Shown: positions 34,357 through 41,582 of the stretch, one piece after another
Position numbering within the stretch: position 1 is the stretch's first letter
Layout: the number at the start of each line of letters is the position of its first letter
Assembly: GCA_964463915.1 (NCBI GenBank)
Contig: CAYXEH010000009.1
Span: forward strand, 1 to 63,363
DNA: 63,363 nucleotides
Source: PUPG01 sp964463915
GTDB lineage: Bacteria; Bacteroidota; Bacteroidia; Bacteroidales; UBA7960
Direction of reading: 5' to 3'
Notes under the pieces: model-generated
The model's database searches: none
Told to the model about the DNA's origin: nothing
Seen by the model: only the letters and a program-made list of their open reading frames with translations
Position numbers and translations under genes: made by a program

Positions 34357-36552
34357 ATGAATTATATATTAAGGAGCCGGAACGGATTTTTTGCGTTTAT
34401 TTTCTTTGTGATCTGTTTGTTCGCATTCAAACCAACACTGAAAGCGGACGAGGGCATGTGGTTACTTCCCTATCTCGAAGACCTGATCATGGAAGACATG
34501 GAAGAACTCGGACTAGAACTGTCTGCAGATCAAATCTACGCTGTCAATAATTCCAGTCTGAAAGATGCGGTGGTGATTTTTGGCAGTGGCTGTACCGGTG
34601 AAATTATTTCACCAGAGGGCTTATTGTTGACCAATCATCATTGCGGGGTGGACTTGTTTCAGGCATTAAGTAATACCGAAACCGATTACCTGGAAGAAGG
34701 GTTTTGGGCGATGAGCCAGGAAGAAGAGTTGCAGGTTCCCGGTCTTTCTGTTTCATTTCTGGTACGTGTTGAGGATGTGACTGACAGGGTTTTGTCTGCC
34801 TCCTCCGGTGATATGGATGATGAGGAAAGGAGCCGTGCCATTCGTCAGGAGCGAAGCAGGATTCAGCAGGAAGTTTCTGAGGAAGGTCCTTACAGGGGAT
34901 CGGTGGAACTCTTCAGAGTGGGAGATGTCGGGCAATATCTGCTTTTTGTGTATCAGGATTATGCTGACGTACGGTTGGTTGGCGCACCGCCTAACTCTAT
35001 CGGTCAATTTGGCGGCGATGAAGACAACTGGGAGTGGCCAAATCACAATGCCGACTTTGCCCTGTTTCGTGTATATATGCAATCTGACGGACAACCTTCT
35101 GAATCTTTCAACGAGCAGAATATACCTTATGAGCCGGCTCATTATTTTCCGGTTGCCCTTACCGGCCTGGATGAGGGTGATTTTGTGATGGCCATGGGGT
35201 ATCCGGGCATTACCAGCCGCTACCTGACTTCTTACGAAATTGAAGAAGAAATGGAAGTGGGAAACAAGATTCGTGCGGATATCCGGGGGAAGAGGCAGGA
35301 AATTTGGAAAGAAGCCATGGAAGAAGACGATGAGGTCCGGTTGCAGTATGCATCCAGGTATTTTAATTCCAGCAATTACTGGAAATATTCAATCGGTCAG
35401 AATGAAGCACTCAGGAACCTGGAAGTGATTGATGATGCCCGAAAACTGGAAGATCGTTTCCGTCAATGGGTCAGGGAGGATCCTGAAAGGGAGGAATCGT
35501 ACGGAGAGGCATTAACGCTCATTGAACACAGCATAAATGAGAGAAGAGAACGGGCATACAGTCATCAATTGATTATGGAAGCCCTGATCGGAAGTCAGTG
35601 TTATTTCCCCTATGGACGGCGAATACATACATTATATTCCCGGCTTATTGACGATGAATATGACCGTCATGATCTTGACAGCCGTGTTCAACGCCTTCGG
35701 GAGGCACTTGACAGGTTTTATGACTATCATATGCCTACTGAACGTGCTGTTCTTGAAGAATTGCTGCCTTACGTGATGCAGGAACTTCCAGAGGAGCATC
35801 AACCGGATTATTTCCGTGTTATTGAGGAGGAGTTTGATGGTTCAACGGATAACTTTATTGCATACCTGTTTGAAACCTCTGTAATGACTGACAGAGAACG
35901 AATAGAGGATTTTCTGCGGAATCCCGATGCAGAAAGACTGAAGAATGATCCTGGTTTTCATTTTACCAATTCGGTGTTTGATAAAGCAGTGGAGCTCAGG
36001 CAGCAAAACACGGCGATTACACGTCGTTTTCTGATTCCGGGGAAAAGGCTCTGGTATGAAGCCCTCAATGATATGATTGCCGAAAGGGAGTTGTATCCCG
36101 ATGCCAATTTCACCATGCGACTTACTTATGGGGGCGTAAAAGGTTATGAGTCAAGAGATGCTGTGATTTATGAACCTTTTACAACCCATGAAGGGATTAT
36201 AGAGAAAGTTGCACGCCATCCTGACCTGTATTCTCCTCCCGATGAACATATTGAGTTACTTACTTCAGGAGACTTCGGCCCGTATGGTGTTGATGGTATC
36301 CTCCCGGTTTCTTTCCTTTCAAATCTTGATATTACCGGGGGCAATTCCGGAAGTCCTGTGCTGAACAGTCGCGGGGAACTGGTTGGGATTGCTTATGACG
36401 GCAACTGGGAAGCCATGTCTTCTGATATTGCTTATTCTCCTGATTTTCAAAGGGCCATAAGTGTTGATATTCGTTACGTGCTATTTATGATTGATAAATA
36501 TGCCGGGGCAGGCTACCTGCTGGAGGAAATGGATATTATCGGTGTCAATTAA
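34357..36552 (+). CDS. S46-family dipeptidyl-peptidase, DPP7-like (second copy)
   Basis: This 731-aa paralogue of the preceding gene has a standard signal peptide ending about LKADEGMWLLP, where mature S46 enzymes begin. The motifs are LLLTNHHCGVD (His), WPNHNADFALF (Asp) and GGNSGSPVL with nucleophile Ser664. The specificity position again is Gly (YDGNWEA), suggesting DPP7-like preference for hydrophobic P1 residues. The motif NHNADF differs from the usual H-T-GDF: Gly is replaced by Ala next to the catalytic Asp. The stop codon directly abuts a relic of an ABC ATPase gene, so the gene borders a rearrangement. Confidence 0.93.
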   Translation: MNYILRSRNGFFAFIFFVICLFAFKPTLKADEGMWLLPYLEDLIMEDMEELGLELSADQIYAVNNSSLKDAVVIFGSGCTGEIISPEGLLLTNHHCGVDLFQALSNTETDYLEEGFWAMSQEEELQVPGLSVSFLVRVEDVTDRVLSASSGDMDDEERSRAIRQERSRIQQEVSEEGPYRGSVELFRVGDVGQYLLFVYQDYADVRLVGAPPNSIGQFGGDEDNWEWPNHNADFALFRVYMQSDGQPSESFNEQNIPYEPAHYFPVALTGLDEGDFVMAMGYPGITSRYLTSYEIEEEMEVGNKIRADIRGKRQEIWKEAMEEDDEVRLQYASRYFNSSNYWKYSIGQNEALRNLEVIDDARKLEDRFRQWVREDPEREESYGEALTLIEHSINERRERAYSHQLIMEALIGSQCYFPYGRRIHTLYSRLIDDEYDRHDLDSRVQRLREALDRFYDYHMPTERAVLEELLPYVMQELPEEHQPDYFRVIEEEFDGSTDNFIAYLFETSVMTDRERIEDFLRNPDAERLKNDPGFHFTNSVFDKAVELRQQNTAITRRFLIPGKRLWYEALNDMIAERELYPDANFTMRLTYGGVKGYESRDAVIYEPFTTHEGIIEKVARHPDLYSPPDEHIELLTSGDFGPYGVDGILPVSFLSNLDITGGNSGSPVLNSRGELVGIAYDGNWEAMSSDIAYSPDFQRAISVDIRYVLFMIDKYAGAGYLLEEMDIIGVN

Positions 36553-36607
36553 GGAGGTCAGCATGAACCTTGAAGATGCTTTCATCGGTTTGACAGGAAA
36601 ATATTAA
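36553..36607 (+). pseudogene. 3'-end relic of a lost ABC ATPase gene
   Basis: The codons from 36554 to the stop at 36605-36607 read EVSMNLEDAFIGLTGKY, against EVKMNLEDAFIGLTGKY at the end of the intact ATPase gene at 38561-39451. The relic starts directly at the stop codon of the S46 gene and keeps the ATPase's stop and its spacing to the permease gene. Four bases differ before 36581; from there the two copies are identical. The sequence thus shows that a second ATPase gene once stood here and was removed by a deletion. Confidence 0.9.
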
Positions 36608-37372
36608 TCCAAACAGGATAAAATAACGTTGCCATGTATAAATCAATTATTTACAAGGAATGGTTAAAGATACGTTGGGCACTGGCCTTATTCCTGGTTG
36701 CCGGTTTGCTGACACTGGTGAATATTTTTCTGAACGTGCGTTACGGTATACGTTTTATGGATGCCCATGAGTTCTGGTACGGGATAATCATCCAGGGCGG
36801 CAACTATGCGGCATCCTTTAAGTATATCCCCTTATTTGCCGGGTTGGGGCTTGCTGTTTCCCAGTATTATCCTGAGATTCTGGATCAGCGGATTAAACTG
36901 ACCTTTCATCTGCCCATCCGGGAAAACAAGGTATTGCTATTGCAGCATGGGTTCGGACTGGTGTGCCTTTTGGCTGTTTACCTGGTTTACGTGGTTATTT
37001 TCATTACCGGCAGTGGGCTCTACTTTCCAGCGGAGGTGACTGTGATGATTGGTCAAACGATTCTGCCCTGGTTTCTTGGCGGGCTGGCCACTTATTCGCT
37101 TGTGGCCCTGATCATGCTCGAGCCCCTTTGGCTTTACCGGGTGTTGTATGCGGTAATCGCCTATGGTCTGGTGTCTCAGTATTATATAGAAGCGGTTCCG
37201 ATGGCTTATACCCGGGTTATGTGGGTATTTGCTTTGTTCTCGGTAGCCACTGTAATTGTTCAATTATTTTCAGGATACAGATTCAGGAAAGGAGAGATGC
37301 ATCATGGTTAAGATAAGCAGGTATGTATTGGTACTGATCGGGATCATTGTTACTGCCATAGCAATTCCGGAG
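36581..37372 (+). repeat. 792-bp exact direct repeat, copy 1
   Basis: This block is the same as 39425-40216, offset 2,844 bases. It covers the end of the ATPase relic, the whole permease gene and the first 23 codons of the 412-aa protein gene. Translations in other frames are also the same in the two copies, which supports identity at base level. Beyond both edges the sequence diverges at once. Confidence 0.93.
36634..37311 (+). CDS. ABC-type permease-like membrane protein, copy 1
   Basis: This 225-aa protein has about six membrane segments (near 15-35, 62-80, 105-127, 139-160, 167-184 and 195-213). Its N-terminus MYKSIIYKEWLKIRWALAL resembles export-type (ABC-2) permeases, in which an amphipathic helix lies before the first membrane segment. 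It is identical to the product of 39478-40155. The stop overlaps the next gene's start by eight bases (ATGGTTAA), so translation is likely coupled. The only complete ATPase gene nearby is 1.3 kb downstream. The transported substrate is unknown. Confidence 0.75.
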   Translation: MYKSIIYKEWLKIRWALALFLVAGLLTLVNIFLNVRYGIRFMDAHEFWYGIIIQGGNYAASFKYIPLFAGLGLAVSQYYPEILDQRIKLTFHLPIRENKVLLLQHGFGLVCLLAVYLVYVVIFITGSGLYFPAEVTVMIGQTILPWFLGGLATYSLVALIMLEPLWLYRVLYAVIAYGLVSQYYIEAVPMAYTRVMWVFALFSVATVIVQLFSGYRFRKGEMHHG

Positions 37373-38542
37373 CTTTACTGGACAATTTTCAGGGGAACCT
37401 ACAGGCTGCCCGGTGTAATGTATAGCCAGGTGATTGATGATTTCATTCTTGCACAACCCGGTGATGAGGGTACAATCTATTCAGATCCCTCCGGCAATAC
37501 ATATACTGTAGACGAGGCGGAGCAGAAGTTGCCGTTATTGTCTCACAGACAACTCTACGCGGATGGTATAATGCCTGATAGTTTAAAAGGTGTTCCTCTT
37601 GATCATGAGACCATCAGTACCCACAGGGCTTCCTACATGTTTAATCCGCGAAACTTTCAGACTCCTTCGCCATTGTTATGGCCATTGCTGGAGTCCAGAA
37701 GTGGTCGGGCCAGTCTTTCTTTACCGGAAGACTTTTTCCGGCTTGATGAGAGCATTGAATTTATTGTGGCAGAAACCAACCAGGTAGACCGGGAAAAGAG
37801 CAGGGTATTTAACCAGGCTCTGCTCCGTGAAGGTTTTGTGTTTCCTGCCGACCTGGTTGCAGGAATCCCCACAGCAAGGAAAAGCCGGGATGATGGTTAC
37901 TTTATTACTGATCACACCGGAGCCCTGTTTCATTTAAAAATGGTCCAGGGAGAACCGTATGTGTCTTCCATTGAGACACCTGATGAGATGGATGTTATTT
38001 TTATCGAATGTGTGGATATGAGTAGCCGAGAATTATTCGCTTATGTGTATACCGCTTCCAATAATGTATTCATGCTGCTGCAGGAGGATTACCGGCTGCA
38101 GCAGTTGCCCATTTCAGAATTTAACTTCCGGGCTGACCGGCTTCGTATCCGTCATGACTTATTCGGCAAAACCATTAGCCACATCAAAGAAGATCGGCTA
38201 TTTGTAAAACGAATCAATAAGTCTTATGAGCAAATTGATCAATATGAAACTTCCTGGTCGGCAAGGCATGAGCGACCTGACTATAGAATGTTCTCATATC
38301 TGTTTCCCTTTGAACTAAGATTGGAAAAACCAGAATCCGAGTATATCGGCTTTTTCCTTCAGTTCACATCCGGTTATTACTGGGGGATTTTCCACATCCT
38401 GCTCCTTGGGATCACTGTATGGTTGATTAAACGAAAGAAGCAGCCTGTCAGGAAACATATCCCTGATTTGGTACTTGTTTTGCTGACAGGACTGTTTGGA
38501 TTTATTGCGGTCCGGGTTTTCCCAAATAGATTTTATGATTAA
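37304..38542 (+). CDS. 412-aa membrane-anchored protein of ABC cluster, paralogue 1
   Basis: This protein has an N-terminal membrane helix (residues 6-23), a large soluble middle (about 30-360) and two C-terminal hydrophobic segments (about 357-412, YYWGIFHILLLGITVWLIK and DLVLVLLTGLFGFIAVRVF). The first 23 codons are the same as in the paralogue at 40148 because of the exact repeat; beyond that the two are only about half identical but share LPEDFFRLDE, EFIVAETN and the same length. It may belong to a Bacteroidota domain of unknown function (DUF4857-like), an unverified guess. The start is the ATG at 37304, overlapping the permease stop, with AGGAGAG-type sequence before it. Confidence 0.72.
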   Translation: MVKISRYVLVLIGIIVTAIAIPELYWTIFRGTYRLPGVMYSQVIDDFILAQPGDEGTIYSDPSGNTYTVDEAEQKLPLLSHRQLYADGIMPDSLKGVPLDHETISTHRASYMFNPRNFQTPSPLLWPLLESRSGRASLSLPEDFFRLDESIEFIVAETNQVDREKSRVFNQALLREGFVFPADLVAGIPTARKSRDDGYFITDHTGALFHLKMVQGEPYVSSIETPDEMDVIFIECVDMSSRELFAYVYTASNNVFMLLQEDYRLQQLPISEFNFRADRLRIRHDLFGKTISHIKEDRLFVKRINKSYEQIDQYETSWSARHERPDYRMFSYLFPFELRLEKPESEYIGFFLQFTSGYYWGIFHILLLGITVWLIKRKKQPVRKHIPDLVLVLLTGLFGFIAVRVFPNRFYD

Positions 38543-38560
38543 ATGATCCATTAAAACCTA

Positions 38561-39451
38561 ATGTGTATGTACGCCATTGAATGTAACAACCTGACGCATT
38601 ATTACGGGAAAAAGTTGGTATACGAGAATCTGAGCTTTCGGGTAGAGGAGGGTAAGATTCTTGGGTTGCTTGGAAAAAACGGTTCCGGCAAGTCCACCAC
38701 CATCAATATTATGAATGGATTTCTTCATCCGACATCGGGGGAGTGCCTGATCTACGGGGAGGACTCCCAGCATTTGAGCCCGGCAACAAAAGAAAGAATC
38801 GGATTTCTGATTGAAGGGCATATTCAGTATGCCTTTATGAATGTACACCAGATTGAAAAGTTTTATTCCGGATGTTACCGGCGTTGGAACAGTGATCCAT
38901 ACTGGGAATTGTTGTCTAAGCTCCAGGTCACCCCGACACAGAAAATATCCAGAATGTCCTGCGGCCAGCGTTCACAGGTTGCACTTGGGCTAATTCTTGC
39001 CCAGGATCCCTCCCTGCTGGTGTTGGATGATTTTTCCATGGGTCTGGATCCGGGTTACCGCAGGCTGTTTATTGATTATTTGCGTGAGTACGCCAAAGCC
39101 AACAATAAGACAGTTTTTGTGACTTCGCACATTATTCAGGATATGGAGCGGTTGATTGATGATGTGTTGATCATGGATTATAATCGTATCCTGGCTCAAC
39201 AACCTGTGGAAGAGTTTATGGGGAAATTCCGCCGTTATGATATTGTGCTGGAGAATCCTGATATTCAGTTTCCAAAGACAGAAATCGCTGTCAACGTGGA
39301 ACAGATCCGTGATAAAGTCAGCTTATTCGGTTATATCACACCTGAGGAGGTGAAGGGCTTTATTTCACAGCAGGGGATATCATGTAAGTCAGTTGAGGAG
39401 GTCAAAATGAATCTTGAGGACGCCTTCATCGGTTTGACAGGAAAATATTAA
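38561..39451 (+). CDS. ABC transporter ATPase with atypical signature and Walker B
   Basis: This 296-aa ATPase has Walker A GKNGSGKST (38-46) and an H-loop His190 in VTSHIIQD. The signature is MSCGQ (132-136) instead of LSGGQ, and Walker B reads LLVLDDFSMGLDP, with Asp157 in place of the catalytic Glu and Phe in place of the following Pro. It should serve both flanking permease copies. It starts 18 bases after the first 412-aa gene and ends 26 bases before the second permease. The C-terminal third (205-296) is of the ABC-2 exporter type. It is the surviving copy; a relic of another lies at 36553-36607. Confidence 0.88.
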   Translation: MCMYAIECNNLTHYYGKKLVYENLSFRVEEGKILGLLGKNGSGKSTTINIMNGFLHPTSGECLIYGEDSQHLSPATKERIGFLIEGHIQYAFMNVHQIEKFYSGCYRRWNSDPYWELLSKLQVTPTQKISRMSCGQRSQVALGLILAQDPSLLVLDDFSMGLDPGYRRLFIDYLREYAKANNKTVFVTSHIIQDMERLIDDVLIMDYNRILAQQPVEEFMGKFRRYDIVLENPDIQFPKTEIAVNVEQIRDKVSLFGYITPEEVKGFISQQGISCKSVEEVKMNLEDAFIGLTGKY

Positions 39452-40216
39452 TCCAAACAGGATAAAATAACGTTGCCATGTATAAATCAATTATTTACAA
39501 GGAATGGTTAAAGATACGTTGGGCACTGGCCTTATTCCTGGTTGCCGGTTTGCTGACACTGGTGAATATTTTTCTGAACGTGCGTTACGGTATACGTTTT
39601 ATGGATGCCCATGAGTTCTGGTACGGGATAATCATCCAGGGCGGCAACTATGCGGCATCCTTTAAGTATATCCCCTTATTTGCCGGGTTGGGGCTTGCTG
39701 TTTCCCAGTATTATCCTGAGATTCTGGATCAGCGGATTAAACTGACCTTTCATCTGCCCATCCGGGAAAACAAGGTATTGCTATTGCAGCATGGGTTCGG
39801 ACTGGTGTGCCTTTTGGCTGTTTACCTGGTTTACGTGGTTATTTTCATTACCGGCAGTGGGCTCTACTTTCCAGCGGAGGTGACTGTGATGATTGGTCAA
39901 ACGATTCTGCCCTGGTTTCTTGGCGGGCTGGCCACTTATTCGCTTGTGGCCCTGATCATGCTCGAGCCCCTTTGGCTTTACCGGGTGTTGTATGCGGTAA
40001 TCGCCTATGGTCTGGTGTCTCAGTATTATATAGAAGCGGTTCCGATGGCTTATACCCGGGTTATGTGGGTATTTGCTTTGTTCTCGGTAGCCACTGTAAT
40101 TGTTCAATTATTTTCAGGATACAGATTCAGGAAAGGAGAGATGCATCATGGTTAAGATAAGCAGGTATGTATTGGTACTGATCGGGATCATTGTTACTGC
40201 CATAGCAATTCCGGAG
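39425..40216 (+). repeat. 792-bp exact direct repeat, copy 2
   Basis: This copy matches 36581-37372. It covers the last codons of the intact ATPase gene, the whole second permease gene and the first codons of the second 412-aa gene. Confidence 0.93.
39478..40155 (+). CDS. ABC-type permease-like membrane protein, copy 2
   Basis: This 225-aa protein is identical to the product of 36634-37311 and has the same six membrane segments. It lies directly after the intact ATPase gene (26 bases) and its stop overlaps the start of the second 412-aa gene by eight bases. This is therefore the complete ATPase-permease-partner unit, from which the upstream, ATPase-less unit probably derived. Base-level identity with copy 1 indicates recent copying or gene conversion. 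Confidence 0.78.
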   Translation: MYKSIIYKEWLKIRWALALFLVAGLLTLVNIFLNVRYGIRFMDAHEFWYGIIIQGGNYAASFKYIPLFAGLGLAVSQYYPEILDQRIKLTFHLPIRENKVLLLQHGFGLVCLLAVYLVYVVIFITGSGLYFPAEVTVMIGQTILPWFLGGLATYSLVALIMLEPLWLYRVLYAVIAYGLVSQYYIEAVPMAYTRVMWVFALFSVATVIVQLFSGYRFRKGEMHHG

Positions 40217-41386
40217 ATCTACTGGACAATTTTCAGGGAAGTACCGTCAGCCCCAAATGTGGTCTATAGCCGGATATTGGATGACTTTATGATGGTTCAG
40301 CGTGAGGATGGAGTATTGATAAGAAAAGATGCATCAGGCAATGTGTATACACGCGATGAATTTGAAGAAAGACTACCCATGTTGTTTTTCAGACAGTTAT
40401 ATGCTTCGGGAGATATGCCTGACACAATTAAGGGGGTAGAGATGGATCATGCAACACTTAGTCAGTATTCGTCTAATTTTACCTTTCGCCCGGCAGAGCT
40501 GAATACGCCCCAGCCTCCTTTATGGCCTTTACTTGAAGCAGAAAGTGGAAGGGTAACCCTCTATTTGCCGGAAGACTTTTTTCGCCTCGATGAGCAGATT
40601 GAATTTATTGTGGCAGAAACCAATGAAGTGGATCGTAAAAAAAGCAAAAAATTCAATGATGCCTTAATCAAAGAAGGTTTCCGTTTTCCGGCGCGACTGA
40701 TCGGTGGGTTACCTACCGCTAAAAAAAACAAAGAAGAGGGATATTTCATCAAGGATGACGCGGGTGATCTTTTTCATTTGATGCAAAAAAAGGATAAACC
40801 CTATGTGGCCCGGATCGATATCCCGGATGAAATTAACATTATCCATATTAAATGCGTTGACAAGGTTACGGGTGAATATTATGCATTCCTGTTTACAGAT
40901 AATGATGAGGTATTTTTATTGATGCAGGACGGATATCATTTACAAAAATTGCCGGTTGATAACTACGATCGCCATATTCATCGCCTGAGGGTTCGCGAAG
41001 ACCTGCTTAACAAAACCATCGCTGTCATCGGAGATGACCATCTCGATGTTGTTGTGGTGAACTATGATTATGAAGTCGTAAACAGGTATGAAGATCATTG
41101 GGACCCCCCCCATACACGTTCTGATCATAAACGCTTCAGCTGGTTGTTTCCTTTTCAGCTTAGTCTGCAGATTCCCGAAAGCAACTATGTCACTATGGAT
41201 TTGTTTTGGGGATCCCACTATATGTGGTTGCTAACGCATGTGGCACTCACGGGCCTTGCCATATGGTTGTTGCGGCGAAAAAAGCGGCCGTTAAAAGACA
41301 ATGCAATCGACCTGTTGCTCATTCTAGTGACTGGGATTTATGGGTTTGTTTCCACCCGGATATTTCCCAATAAATTTTACAAATAG
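40148..41386 (+). CDS. 412-aa membrane-anchored protein of ABC cluster, paralogue 2
   Basis: The layout equals that of paralogue 1: N-terminal helix (6-23), soluble domain, two C-terminal hydrophobic segments (about 360-410). Shared motifs include LPEDFFRLDEQIEFIVAETNEVDR-type sequence in the middle and IFPNKFYK at the end (VFPNRFYD in paralogue 1). The middle differs enough that the two proteins may recognise different ligands or partners. It ends 187 bases before the TonB receptor region and appears to close the ABC operon. The function is unknown. Confidence 0.72.
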   Translation: MVKISRYVLVLIGIIVTAIAIPEIYWTIFREVPSAPNVVYSRILDDFMMVQREDGVLIRKDASGNVYTRDEFEERLPMLFFRQLYASGDMPDTIKGVEMDHATLSQYSSNFTFRPAELNTPQPPLWPLLEAESGRVTLYLPEDFFRLDEQIEFIVAETNEVDRKKSKKFNDALIKEGFRFPARLIGGLPTAKKNKEEGYFIKDDAGDLFHLMQKKDKPYVARIDIPDEINIIHIKCVDKVTGEYYAFLFTDNDEVFLLMQDGYHLQKLPVDNYDRHIHRLRVREDLLNKTIAVIGDDHLDVVVVNYDYEVVNRYEDHWDPPHTRSDHKRFSWLFPFQLSLQIPESNYVTMDLFWGSHYMWLLTHVALTGLAIWLLRRKKRPLKDNAIDLLLILVTGIYGFVSTRIFPNKFYK

Positions 41387-41582
41387 CAGATTTGTAATAA
41401 GTTACTGTTGGTTAAGCTGTTAACTAGTTGTTAAGGGTAAAAGTTTTTGTAGATTTTTTGTCATTTGCTTTGTATATTGGGAAGGTCTTAAAGGAATACC
41501 GGGATCAGTTTAAGAGTATTCCTTATAAAAGCCGACATAGTTAATAGCAATTATTTTTATTGACCAGTAAATAGTGGGTTTA

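Noticed and set aside
36937..37316. Long frames opposite and beside both permease copies, the same in each copy.
   Set aside because: They are out-of-frame readings of the permease gene; their identity only reflects the exact DNA repeat.
36581..40216. Composite transposon or insertion-sequence explanation of the repeat.
   Set aside because: No transposase, no terminal inverted repeats and no target duplication. The repeat edges lie inside genes, as expected for homologous exchange.
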